This document shows, one piece after another, positions 12,935-25,200 of a stretch of 64,000 bases of DNA; position 1 is the stretch's first letter, and the number at the start of each line of letters is the position of its first letter. Location: NCBI RefSeq assembly GCF_000218685.1, contig NW_006763307.1:124001-188000 (forward strand). The letters run 5' to 3'. The position numbers were made by a program, and so were the translations under genes. The stretch is from Serpula lacrymans var. lacrymans S7.9 (Eukaryota > Basidiomycota > Agaricomycetes > Boletales > Serpulaceae). The notes beneath the pieces are model-generated. The model worked only from the letters and a program-made list of their open reading frames with translations, did not search any database and was not told where the DNA came from.

Positions 12935-14384
12935 ATGCCTGGCACAACATTACCTCCTTTCCCTGACGACGTGCTCACCCACCCATTACTCGTGGTTGAT
13001 TATCAGCTCATTAAAGAAGGCAACCAGCAAGAGATCGAAACGTTGTGGAAAGCGGCGACGAGTCTTGGGTTCTGGTAGTGAGTGCTTGTTCATTGCTTCG
13101 TACACTATAAAATCTTAATCCACCACGTTGTGCTATATCCTCATAGTTTGAAGAACCATGGAGCTGAACAGGAAGTGAACGATATGTTTGATATGGGGGC
13201 TGAGACAATGGCGCTGCCTTTGGATGAAAAGCTGATGTTCGAACAGGGAGACGACGGGGTCTCTTTTGGGTGAGTCATACAGCACAACCTTGTGTAGGGC
13301 TTACCTGAATAGCCCGATGTCAGATATAAGAAGGCTGGTGCTAATGCTACTGACGAAACGGGGTAAGTCACATCGTCTCATTCCAAACTTTCACCCGAAT
13401 AAGCGTGTTTGAAGAAAGAACCTCGATACTGTTGAGTTCATCAATGTAGCAAAAGATGACGCCTTAGCTTATCCACAAGTCGCCCGACGTTCCTATCCAC
13501 GGACAGTAAACGCTCGCATGGAATCTACTATCACGCCCTTCGTTCGCAAGTCTTTGGATGTTAATTACACCATCATGGGCGTCTTCAACGACAAGCTGGG
13601 TCTTCCTAAGGGCACAATTGCTAAATATCATGATCTTCGTGAATATAGCGGCAGCGAGGCAAGATGCATCAAGAACCCTCCCATGCCTGGAGTTTCTGCC
13701 GCGAAAGTCGCAATTGGGGCTCACACTGACTTCGGTTCATTGGTATTAAGCATAGTAATCATATGAGAATAATTCTCACTAAAGTATTCTAATAGTCATT
13801 CCTACACAACAGACTGGGGGGTTTGCAAGTGCTTCCACCAGGACATGAAGAATGGTCATACGTCAAGGTGGGTTTGACTCACCTTCAATGAGTAATCGAC
13901 TGAAAATATTCTTACCCAGCCCATCCCGGGCCACGCTATCTGCAATGTTGGAGACGCATTAGCTATTTTCAGCGGAGGTATCCTTCAATCTAACATTCAT
14001 CGGGTCATGTAAGGCATTTCGTTCACCTTTCCAGATTATCCTGTTAATAAGCTGTGCAGTCCTCCTCCGGGAGCACAAGCGCACCACGAAAGATGGTCTC
14101 TTGTGTTCTTTACACGCCCAGGAAACTCGGCCTTACTTCGAGCTTTGGTGGAAGACAGCCCAGTAATTGCTGGAGCTGTTGCACAAAAACCAGAGAAGAA
14201 TTTCGAGACGGGTTCTACATCGGAAGCATGGTTCGCCCGGCGGATTAAAAACCAAAGGATCAAGAATCGCACTGTAAGTCTTATCTTACTAGTGTCCCTG
14301 ATTTACCTGACAGAATGCGGTTACCAGGGTCCGGAGACATGGCAAGCCAGTAGAGGCACGGAACACAAACCGACTGCCGCATGA
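12935..14384 (+). CDS. 2-oxoglutarate/Fe(II) dioxygenase, isopenicillin N synthase-like (copy 1)
   Basis: Predicted cytosolic oxygenase of the DIOX_N plus 2OG-FeII_Oxy family; substrate unknown. It starts MPGTTLPPFPDDV. The N-terminal DIOX_N part includes LVVDYQLIKEG, TSLGFWYLKNHG and MFDMGAETMALP. In the double-stranded beta-helix the iron ligands are visible as HTDFGS (His and Asp, about residue 204) and NIHRV (second His, about 262), and the 2-oxoglutarate Arg as RWSLVFF. The protein ends KNQRIKNRT-GPETWQASRGTEHK and is about 354 residues, normal for the family. At least six short introns sit at the same places as in copies 2 and 3. The TAG seen after TCTGG in the first exon belongs to a splice donor, not a stop. 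It is first in a head-to-tail tandem array and looks functional. Confidence 0.88.
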
Positions 14385-15205
14385 GGCTTCAAAGATATGA
14401 ACTCTTGACTTGTATATTATGAATAGGAAGCACTGTATTAGCGTTTGTGTATCGGCCTGCGTTGTAAGTGTTAGTTTATCTGTGCAATAACTATGCTTTC
14501 CCCGAAGCTTTAAACCATCTACGACTTCGGTGGCAAAGAAGAAGGCTTGATTTTGGGTCAACTGAGTAGTTGTTAGGAAAGTGTAGCCCTTGGTGTGTGC
14601 TATAGTAATGGCGGTGTTTCTCCTTGACCTTCCAGTTTTGCAGTTTTATAATCTTGCTTATATTTAGCCAGAATTTTGTGGGATACAAATACCGTACTCC
14701 ATGCTACATCAAGGTCCAATACATGCCTCGAACCAACTTCCCACGAAGCAGGTCGAAGCCTAATTTTGGAGTATCTGGGTTCTCTTTGCGAGCACCCGGG
14801 ATCCTAGTATGAGCATCACCAATCATCAAGGCACGGGGCATCATTTCTCGATTCATGGAATTTGCCATATCCTCTCCGTTTTTTGTGCGGCTCAGCATAA
14901 AATCGACGGTGTACTTGGTACTATATTGGTAAAGTGCAGTGACAGTGTGATCCTCCAGATGACTTGACTGTGCTTTTTGAAGGAAACCGTTGACTTGAAG
15001 AGGGATCGCCTAGCTTAATCGCTTCACGATCGTACGATCACTGGGAATTCAAGCTTAGTATCTGGCTGTCAGATGACGGTCGGTTTGTAATGCTCACGGT
15101 ACCACAGTCAATTTGAAAGTAAGCATACGCCGTCTTATATAAAAAGAACGTCTTTTCGCTACAAACCTCACAGTTGGAGTACAGATAACGCCCGAGATCT
15201 CAATC
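14385..15205. other. Spacer between dioxygenase copies 1 and 2
   Basis: 0.8 kb with the 3' end of copy 1 and the promoter of copy 2. No gene is supported. Confidence 0.5.
15136..15143 (+). promoter_or_regulatory. Candidate TATA box, dioxygenase copy 2
   Basis: TATATAAA about 63 bp upstream of the ATG, in the same relative place as in the other copies. Confidence 0.55.
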
Positions 15206-16667
15206 ATGCCTGAAGCAACACTCCCTCCTTTCCCTGATGATGTGCCCACCCACCCCCTCCTCATCGTTGACTACGAGCGTATAAAGGCAGGTGATCAACA
15301 AGAGATTGACATTATGTGGAAGGCAGCAACGACTCTTGGGTTTTGGTAGTAAGTAGTCACCCCTCTGTCTTCCTTGGAAGCAGACTTTGATCTGAACCTG
15401 GATTCATTAAACATTACAGTTTGGGGAACCATGGAGCTGATACACAAGTGACAAGTATGTTTGAAATGGGGGCGGAAACTATGGCTTTGTCTATGACGGA
15501 AAAGTTGCAATTTGAACAAGGAGACGATGGGCAGTCTTTTGGGTCTGTCTTCTAATGTGGTCGGAATACGCGATCCTGACTCAACCCTACTAGGTATAAG
15601 AAAGCTGGTGCTAATGCCACAGATGAAACTGGGTAATGAGGTATACTTTTATTGAGCTAAAGCCATAAATCTGATATTCCTTCGTAACCAAGAAAAACCC
15701 TCGATACCGCTGAGTTTATCAATGTGGCGAAGGACGACGTATTGGCTTACCCCAGCGTCGCTAGACGCACCTATCCACGAACTGTAAATGCTCGTATGGA
15801 GTCGACTATCACGCCTTTCGTACAAAAGTCGTTGGAAGTCAACTATACTATCTTACGTATATTCAATGACAAGCTTGGGCTTCCTGAAGGCACTCTTGCT
15901 AGACTCCACTCCCTCGACGAGTTCAGTGGAAGCGAGGCGAGGTGCATTAGGAACCCTCCTTTGCCTGGAAAGTCGTTGTCCGAGACAGTTGCTCTTGGGG
16001 CACATACAGACTTTGGCTCACTTGTATGGCAGTCTTCGATATTTTTGAGTGATTGATTTCTAAACTTGGTTTTTCTAGTCATTCCTGCACAATAAACTCG
16101 GGGGGCTGCAAGTTCTGCCACCCGGGTACGAGGAGTGGCAATATGTCAAGGTATGCCGAGCTTGCTCTTCATGAACACGTCGTGACATTATTCATCTTAG
16201 CCGATTCCTCGTCATGCCATATGTAATGTAGGGGATGCTCTGTCACTCTTCAGTGGTGGTATCCTCCAATCCAATATTCATCGCGTAGTGTGCGCTTCCT
16301 TTATTCATCATGATGATCTGTGTCTGAGTGTTTGTCGACAGCCCTCCACCAGGAGCACAGAGCCACTTCGAGAGATGGTCTCTTGTATTCTTTACGCGAC
16401 CGGGAGATTCGGTTATCCTTCGAGCTTTGGTAGAAGACAGCTCTGCGATTGCCGATGCTGTAGCACAGAAGTCTGACAAAAGCTTCGAGACGGACTCGAC
16501 AGCGGCCGCTTGGTTTGCTCGACGAGTCAAGAATCAGAGGATTAAGAATCGTACTGTGGGTGTAACAGTTGCTACCCATTCTACTTCATCTTATCAAAGC
16601 ATTATACTAGGGTCCGGAGACCTGGATGGCAAGTAGAGGGACAGAGCACAAATTAGCTGCCGCCTAG
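15206..16667 (+). CDS. 2-oxoglutarate/Fe(II) dioxygenase, isopenicillin N synthase-like (copy 2)
   Basis: Second tandem copy, starting MPEATLPPFPDDVPTHPLL. It has the same exon plan as copy 1 and the same catalytic set: HTDFGS, NIHRV and RWSLVFF. It differs from copies 1 and 3 mainly in the second exon (WGNHGADTQVTSMFEMG) and in the tail (GPETWMASRGTEHKLAAA). No frameshift or stop was found once the introns are removed, so it is probably active. It is the most divergent of the three over the DIOX_N part, so it may act on a different substrate; that is inference. Confidence 0.88.
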
Positions 16668-17776
16668 ATTCTTAAAACTGGTTTCTGGGCACCCTTATCA
16701 ACGACATATTGTCATGGTACAATTAGGTGTGTTAGGCTGACAGTGTAAAATTATTTCTTGAAAACGTTCTGGCTTGAAGTTTATAAACTGATGATTTTTG
16801 ATGCGGCTTTGCATACGATACCGTGAATGTAGTGGTGGAGTAGTGGCACGGAAGAAGATGAGGCTGAGGACTCGGGGCCCGCGGCCGGCTTTCAAAAATT
16901 CTATACATGATCTTGTTCATAGACCCCGGAAATCGACTTCAAATTTCATTTGTTAAATTTCGGCTCGTATTGCGTCCTCTAGGATATGTTTGATGTATTA
17001 GCTCAAACAGACCATTTCAACGTTTGGTATATGTGCTTCCAATACTTCGACTTTCGACGTTTTAACGACCGATATCAGACTAGACTGTTTCTTGGACAGC
17101 AAAACTGTAACAGAATCCGTATCATCGGATTCTTCTGGAATCTATCTGTGCCTGTAAGATGTTTTCATATTTCTGGTATCTCAGCCGCAACTTTGTGGCA
17201 GGACAGCATTTACCATCTATTATGTGCATAGATCATTCGCTTTTTCTACAGGAACACAATATCCGGTTCGATGTTGATGTCTGGCCCGCGTCATAGTAGA
17301 GCACCTTCGGAGTCGGCTTTCAAGGATTTGGAGTGTCGTTATTATGATAACGAGATTCAAAGTTTAGAAGGCGCCAACTCTTCTGCCCATTTCACACCGT
17401 TTGTATACATCGTGACTATTCTGAGCATTATCCGCAATGGGAGTATTCAATATCGAGATTCTTTCCTCACACTTATCTTTCACCATAAAAGACTCATTGC
17501 CTGCTGTCCGCATATAGTTGTTCTTTTCCCTAGCCGTGGGGTAAGATTACCGTTGTTAGATGATTTCAAGCCGTGGATGTTCGTCTTCACAGCAGTTTGG
17601 CCGAAGTATGTGTATTGTTCACCCGACAGGCCGATCGTAAGTTGATCAGCTGAGTACTTCGTTGTTCTCATGGTGCATCTTCATATAAAGAGTTCCTTGG
17701 TTCTCGGACTATAAGGTACACAGACTGAAGAGTTATACCGTCAGGAGTGCTCCAACGATTCACAATCCATTCAGCT
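16668..17776. other. Spacer between dioxygenase copies 2 and 3
   Basis: 1.1 kb. A 124-codon frame at 17271-17645 has no recognisable motif and runs close to the copy 3 promoter; I do not call it a gene. Confidence 0.45.
17684..17689 (+). promoter_or_regulatory. Candidate TATA box, dioxygenase copy 3
   Basis: TATAAA about 88 bp upstream of the ATG; a little further away than in the other two copies. Confidence 0.5.
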
Positions 17777-19224
17777 ATGCCTGGAGCAACATTGCCCCCC
17801 TTTCCTGACAATGTACCCACTCACCCACTTCTAGTCGTAGACTATCAGCTCCTCAAAGAAGGTCAGCAGCAAGAAATTGACACATTGTGGGAAGCCGCTA
17901 CGACTCTCGGGTTTTGGTAGTACGTGCCCATTACTCTCTTCTGATGTTTGTCTTCTTTGTTGATTCGCATGTATACTCTACAGCCTGAAGAACCATGGAG
18001 CTGACCAAGTTGTAAGCGACATGTTTGATATGGGAGCGGAAACGATGGATTTGCCTCTCGAAGAAAAGCTGAAGTTTGAACAAGGAGACGATGGACAGTC
18101 ATCTGGGTTTGTTATTGGTAGTAGTGAATGTCAGGAGTTTTTCGCTTATGACCTTATCCCAGGTATAAAAAGGCTGGTGCTTGTGCAACAGACGAGACGG
18201 GGTAAGCCAGAATATCCATTCCTACAGAGATATTTAATATTGTCTGTTACTGTTCAGGAAACTTGATGCTGCTGAATTTATCAATGTATCTAAGGACGAT
18301 GCGCTGGCTTATCCAAGGATTGCTCGACGGACCTATCCACAGACTGTGAATGCTCGTATGGAGTCGACTATCACACCATTCGTACAGAAGTCGCTGGATG
18401 TCAACTATACTATCTTGAAGATATTCAATGACAAGCTTGGTCTTCCTGAAGGCACACTATCCAGGCTCCATGACATCAACGAATTCAGTGGAAGTGAGGC
18501 GAGATGCATCAAGACCCCGCCTATGCCCGGGAAGTCATTGGCCGACAAAGCGGCGCTCGGTGCACATACCGACTTCGGCTCACTGGTATGGTCCATCATA
18601 ACATATTCTACTGACAAGTTGACGTGAACCACTTTTTTTAGTCATTCCTACACAATAGGCTAGGTGGTTTGCAAGTTCTTCCTCCCGGACATGAACGATG
18701 GTTATATGTAAAGGTCTGTGGAGTTTTAATTATCGTGGACCGCACCTAACATGATAATCCTGTAGCCTCTTCCTGGTCACGCTATCTGCAACGTCGGAGA
18801 TGCGTTAACTGTATTCAGCGGTGGAATCCTTCAGTCTAACATTCATCGTGTGGTGTGAGTCCGCTTGTTTTCCTGCTGGATACGTAGCTGAACGTCGACA
18901 TAGCGCTCCCCCGGGGGATCAAAGCTATCACGAAAGGTGGTCTCTTGTGTTCTTTATACGCCCCGGAGACTCTGTTGTTCTCAGGGCCTTGGTAGAAGAT
19001 AGCTCTGTAGTTGCCAAGTCTGTCGCAGAGAAGCCCGATAGAAATTTTGAGACAGGTTCAACAGCAGCTGCGTGGTTTGCCCGCCGAGTCAAAAATCAGA
19101 GGATCAATAATCGAACTGTACGTCTTGAGTCGCGACTCTAGTGCACCTTGCTTAACGAGTTTCCCAGGGTCCAGAGACCTGGCGTGCAAGCAGAGGAACG
19201 GAACATAAACCGGCTGCGGCATGA
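17777..19224 (+). CDS. 2-oxoglutarate/Fe(II) dioxygenase, isopenicillin N synthase-like (copy 3)
   Basis: Third tandem copy, starting MPGATLPPFPDNVPTHPLL. Catalytic residues are kept: HTDFGS, NIHRV and RWSLVFF. The second exon (LKNHGADQVVSDMFDMG) is closer to copy 1 than to copy 2. The tail is KNQRINNRT-GPETWRASRGTEHK, stop at 19222-19224. All introns sit at the same positions as in the other copies, so the array arose by tandem duplication of an intron-containing gene. The three copies are spaced 2.27 and 2.57 kb apart, ATG to ATG. The enzyme family is certain; the substrate is unknown. Confidence 0.88.
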
Positions 19225-19487
19225 GGCTTCATTGGCGGTTTATTCGAAGAAATGTATATTTATATGGGATGATTCTGCTATCAGGACTATAACGTCGCTT
19301 CCCGTAACTACATGCAATATGCTATGGATTTTCGTCGTGCGTTGTTGTTTTCCCATGAGCTCACAAGGCCAAAAGAAGTGTGGAGCATATTTTGAAGAAT
19401 CCAAGAGTGAATATAAATTGACTCTACTACTATCGGATTGGTGACGTAGAATGCTATCTAACGATTTTTTTGTACTCGAGTACGGTT

Positions 19488-21133
19488 TCACAACTGTGTA
19501 ATGGGAGCAGAGGTTGTCTGCGAAGCAACAGGGGCGAACTGTAGATTCGACATTGGAACCGACGTAACGTCAGTGTGCGCTTGATCATTTTTCCATAGAT
19601 CTATTTGCATTCTTGTTACAAGCACTGAGTGCATAACTACCTGCATACTGGCAATTTATGAGATGTTAGTCTGAACTTTAATTCATCCAGGTAAAGACGG
19701 ACGTGGAAAGGACATACCTCGGAAAGACATCACCACTGTATGGACCCTTGAAACATAATGGTAAATAAAGGTTAACATACCATTGTAATCTGTATGCATA
19801 CCTTGAATAACAACAAAATCATTATATTGGCAATGGAGAAGGCTAATAATGCATTAGTTTGATAATATGAATTTCCTACAACCTCTACTCACCTGAGCTA
19901 CAAGCGAAATAAAAGATATTATGCTGAATGAGGACTTGAAGTAACGGATTACGCGTAATTTGTTAATGCTTGAAAGCGCGATAGAGGCTGAAGAATATTA
20001 TTTCTTCCCGTGTACGTTAGCAAACGGATTTGCAATCTGTCAACCAACCTAGCTCGAAAACAAATAAAAGTGCATATGCCACAGAGAGTACACTATCTTG
20101 ATTGATTTGATAGCAGACTGTAATCACGGGAACGGGTGATTGACTACATTGTTTTAGATGAGACTGGAGAAATGTGAACAAAGGGGAAAATATACAGGGC
20201 TGTGGTTCTGTATTTCGCAACGAAGATAATGATTCCAGTGGCGATAGCCTGGGCAGAAGTGTCAATTATTCATCGCATTAGCAAGAATTAACCAGACTTA
20301 CAGTCATACTGCATAACAACACCACTAACACTCTTTTACTACGTTCCCATAGAGCATATGTCCGCAATATGAAGGTTGCTAAATTTAAATCAGTCCTTAT
20401 CCATTGATGAAAGAACGACCATACCCTCGGCAACAAATATTGAGAATGCCTCCAGGCCTGAAACAAGAAAAGCCATTGAATGACTATTGCATTATATAGC
20501 TAAGGGTAGTTCACATGAAGCTGTCAGAGAAAACCCTGAGCACAACTGCAGATGATGTTAAATTCATTGGATAATGTCGTGCGATATCGAAACTCGTACT
20601 TCACGTGGAAAATAAGGGTCAAGTGCTGCTGGAGATAGTATACGGATGAGACCAGAAGAAAAACTCATAGATATAGAGCTCACCGCAACAATATACAGTC
20701 GACGTGACAAATGGAAGATAACGGGCTAACAAATACAGCGATTTCACTGTCCCCCACTTAACCTTACGGATATACATAATCTGCCAGTCTTGCGTGGTGA
20801 GATAGACAAGTTACATACCCAAAATTAATGTAGAACATACCTCGTCCCCTAGTTGAATACAATAATCATATAACTATAATAATAATGGCGGTGAATTTTA
20901 GCATTCTACAAAACGATTTTTGAAACACGGACCAGAATTACAACTGCAGATACTTCATCCATGCGGATCTGAGTTATATCCAGAAATATGTATATGATGT
21001 TTAAATACCAATGATATACTGAAGATATAAGAGCGGTTATTGACTTCCAGTTCGATGTCAGGAAAAGGCTTACATTCACGACTTGGATACTCCTAGCAGT
21101 ACTGATGTTGGAATATTCGTATAAGAGGTCCAT
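19488..21133 (-). CDS. DUF6533-domain seven-helix membrane protein (copy 2)
   Basis: Minus-strand multi-exon gene of unknown function. The start MDLLYEYSNISTARSIQVVN (ATG at 21133) is followed by a 10-nt exon at 21009-21018 (YII), then VSAVVILLYDYCIQLGDE, the family's L-x-Y-D-Y...G-D-E signature. Next come VKWGTVKSLYLLARYLPF and LRTYALWERSKRVL, then a later helix segment, and finally TRMQIDLWKNDQ and a tail ending QTTSAPITQL (stop at 19488). Nearly every exon has a clear counterpart in copy 3 at 53 kb, including the start MDL-x-YE and the QTTSA-x-IT-x-L ending, so these two are recent paralogs on opposite strands. It is tail-to-tail with dioxygenase copy 3, 263 bp apart. Confidence 0.75.
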
Positions 21134-22290
21134 ATAGTACTAGTTGAGGATGAAGGTTGAAGGTAACAGGTTCTCTTGGGTTCTTTATGAGTTACAAAAC
21201 CGAACAAAGTTAATGCATAGCCTACCAGCCAATTTCATTGAACGACAGAAATAAGACGTCCTAGATCAGAAACATCAGCGAGTGATTTCATATGTTCGTT
21301 CTTCCTAGATAAGCCGGTAAAGATGTTGTCCAGTGACTCCGGGTCATGAGATACACTATCGCCAAAAATAAGCTCAGAGCATTTCCCGGCCTCCATTAAG
21401 ACATGTACAGACTTACTATAAGAACACCCTCCGTTTATAAGTCGGCGAGGGCTGAGGCCGACAAAACACCATATCACTGGGGCGAGGTAATGCACTGGCA
21501 TTTGCGGTGTACTTTTATACATAGATTAAGTCCAGGCGATGCGACTGATGAATCATAACTATGATCGCAGCGTAAGTCTGTTCCCAAACTTTTCATACAA
21601 CCTAAATTTTGGTCCATTGCAGCTAGATAGGTCACCGTAACGGCTTTGGACGACCGGTCGTATCGAGACTAGCACGAAGACCACAGTCAATAGTAAGATC
21701 CAGTCTTCGAGTTATATAAAAACGCATAGCATCCAGCTATGTGGTATGATATAAGTCTGATCTCCTGCTGTGCAAACAGCTAGAAATCCTAATGACACGC
21801 CAATATTCGTTGCGTTAAGTAACCTTGTCCAGTGGAAAGACAGTCAGCTTCGCGCCAAAGAAAGGCGCAGTTTAAAGATAGACGCAACGTTGGGTTGCGG
21901 TCTCGTTGTGCAAATTTTCTTCTCCAAGTTCCCTCAGATTGTCAAAATCTACTATGATGACTTTTCAGTCACAATCATGATCATGATTCTCGGGAGTGGG
22001 TGGCAATGCAGTTAGTTCCTCCTTCCATACCCTTCTTCACTAACTTCGTTTCCAAGCCTATGGTGTAACGGTTGTCCTGAATATAAAATGTCAAGGAAAA
22101 AGAACGGAGTCTGGCTATAGTTTCAAGCTTCAAATTTCAAAGCTGTTGGCCACACCTCCCAATCGCAATTTGAGAGAAATTCCGGTTATAGACGGCCGCG
22201 CGCGTATCATGATGACGGTCTTGTGCACAGTGACTGCAGCTGCGGCGTGAACTTGAAAGTAGCAACTTGTCCTTTACACTTTCTTTCTAA
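21134..22290. other. Upstream region of DUF6533 copy 2 and the XPF-like gene
   Basis: 1.2 kb between two divergent starts. A 95-codon minus frame (21235-21522) shows no motif I recognise and could be chance. Confidence 0.4.
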
Positions 22291-25200
22291 ATGCACATGG
22301 ATGGGTACCATCACTCGGACGATTCACATCTACGTGCTCACATCCAAGAACTACTGGCTGATTATGTGAAGACACATTTAACGCTGGATCACGTAGCTTT
22401 CACAGAGAACGCGACAGAACAGGTTCGTTGTTACTGTAGTGTTGACAGACAGTCTAAAAATAATATTCAACGTGTCTCGAACTTTTCCTTAGCTTTTCTC
22501 TGAAAGTTTACATTTTGTGTCACTGACTGAAGCTAACACTTTTATTCTCCCCCAAAACCCCTTCGACACGCTATGCCAGTCTCTGGGCCTTTCGAACTTA
22601 CAACCATACGAAGAAAGATGGGTGGCAGATGTAGATACCATTAAGTTTGCCAAATCAGCACTCAACTTGACGAGTGAGCCTAGGACGAAGTCCTGCTGGC
22701 TCGAAGAGGAAAAGGATTGTAAGTTCCACGGTTTCGCTCGAGTTTCGCTCATAACGTCTTTTAGGCTACGCATCTTTATGTCGGCCTATGTCTCCAGTAT
22801 TAACCGCTCGTGCTATTCGCCGTAGTCCGAAGTTGGGGCATGGCGCAGCTCTCGCCTCCATACCAAGGTCTAAAATGGATATACAGAAGTTAACATCATT
22901 CGAGACCGTCGATATGGAGGATATATGTGAACCAGCACCAGTCAGTCTTAAAGTGGAAGAAGTCTTGTGAGTAAAGTGTCGTCATATGCGTTTTATGCGT
23001 TGTAATTTGGTTTTCAGATGTATCCGGCATCAAATCCAGCCTGATACTTATGCTGCTATGGCGAAAATCTTGAAATGCATCCCCTTTATGTTACCCTCCT
23101 CTAATCATGCGCATATAAACACGTCACTAGATACTTTTCTTCGTTGTACATCTCCAGTTCTAGAATTACCTCGATGTGACACACCGCCACTATTCCCGAG
23201 AAACCGTTCCGCAGGGTACGACCAGAACAAGTTACTGAGTCGTCCTCAAGATCAGATATCATTAGGTCTTTCGGCCCTTACAGAATTGCCTGCCATGATT
23301 CCCAAAGCAGAGCCCGGAAGCGACGATGACAAGGATATAAATCGAAAACACATGGCCATCGTTGACGGTTGGGGTGCGTTCCGCTTTTGTGCTCTTTACC
23401 TGCCTCCCTTGATTGAAAAACGGGACATAGTCACATATGGGCCATCCTCATCTCCGCTATCTTTGGCTTCCAGTTCAAGCCAGGTGGATCAGTTATTCTT
23501 ACATTCGCCTCCCGAAACATCACCTGAAATCAAGTATTTATTGGATGCTGAGATGGGTATTCCAACTCCATACCAGTTATCAATTCAAGACTCACATGCG
23601 TTGTAGACGAAGCGGAGATTCCAAGGGCCAGACAACCTGGCACAAAACCTGTACCCAGTATTACGGAAGGAAAACGGTGTGTATATATTATATATGATAC
23701 TATGTGTCATAAGTTAAGTTAACACTTCATTCGTATCACCAGCATCGGTTCTTTCCTGTCACCTTTCATATCTGACATGAAGCAATCCATATCTCAAGGG
23801 GTGAACCAATCAAAGTCGTCACCTAGCAAAACTCGATTAACGACTCCTCCACCGGACGATGACATGGACTTTGATTGCGATTTGAATCAGGTTTATAAAA
23901 GTGTGCAACAAGAAGATATTAGAAGCATCATTATGGGGGAACAACTAGATGCGAAAGATACGCATTTAATGGAAGGTAGCTCCTTCCTTCGTTCAAATCA
24001 CAATGTAGACCATGACAGTGTCTACAGTACCAGATCTTCCACCTCCCACAGCCTATCCACGTCATCCGATGTTTTATCCGACTAGCCTACGTACATACGT
24101 TGCCCATCCGTCATCTTCTCTAACGGAAACCACACCAGCTCAAAGCAGTACTGACCAGGGGCCCCGAAATTTTCTTCAAAAGGTCAAGGGAGTGAAACCA
24201 CTCAGTCTCGAGCTGTCGTGGAAGTTCGTCCTGACCTCGTCATGTGAAATTAAAGAGTCAGTTTTCGCTCACTTTTGTAATGACCTGCAGGCCCTTCCAG
24301 TTTGGTTTCAAGATCCCTACAGATGAAGAAGTCAGCAAAGTTGATGGGACTTTCCGAGATGAGCTGGACATTTCTTACGAACATCACGGTGACCAGGTAG
24401 ACAAACTACTGGGGAAAACGGTTACAGTCCGTGAAGAGCACGATACTAACATCATGCGCGGATGTATCGACTTCGGAACGAGTCCGAACCGCCTCCAGAA
24501 CATATCACTAGGTAACGATAGTATTGGGTTACTGCTTACCAGGGGGGAGAGAGAGCGTCTTTCCGGCCTTAATGCTGTCACTGAGTCGGCCGATCAAAGC
24601 ATGAGTGGTGTCTCCGGCCTAGAAAAAGGACCTGTCGGAAACTACCGTCAAGTTAACAGCCGCTCTAGCGATTCATCCCCCGTCCAAGATTTCATTGCAG
24701 TGGTGAACACCGATTTTGGCGAATATGATACCTACCAATCGCGGAACCAAAGTTCCCCCATCGCGAACGCACCCCAGCTCAATCATATTTCGTATGCTGT
24801 GGATGACATCGACATACCTACTGAAGATGAAAGAAACCTAGAGGAGCTTTCAAACGTTCAACTCGACTGTATGCCCTTCAATCCGCAAAGTGGGGTTGCT
24901 CGTGACCAAATGTCGGATCGTACAGACCATGGACTGTTTTTACCCTTATCTTTTGGATCTCAAGGCCCGAATATCTCCCATACGGTGCCAAATTCTATTT
25001 CCGATGCTACCTCTGCTTTCGATACGCCGGGCGCTAATATGACTCACAATGGTACTAACAGTGCGGCACTTTTGAATACGTGTATTGGTCTCTCGCAGTT
25101 TGATATCTCCCTTGATTGTGCTTCAAACGCAAAACATTCTCGGACATCGCTTATACAGGAATCGCTTACATTGTTTATGGATATGCGCAACAAGAAAGAT

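Noticed and set aside
13070..13085. Apparent TAG stop after GGGTTCTGG in the dioxygenase genes
   Set aside because: The same sequence occurs in all three copies and includes a GT splice donor; splicing gives W-Y-L-K-N-H-G.
17271..17645. A 124-codon frame between dioxygenase copies 2 and 3
   Set aside because: No motif, overlaps the next promoter, and equivalent spacers of the array have no such frame.
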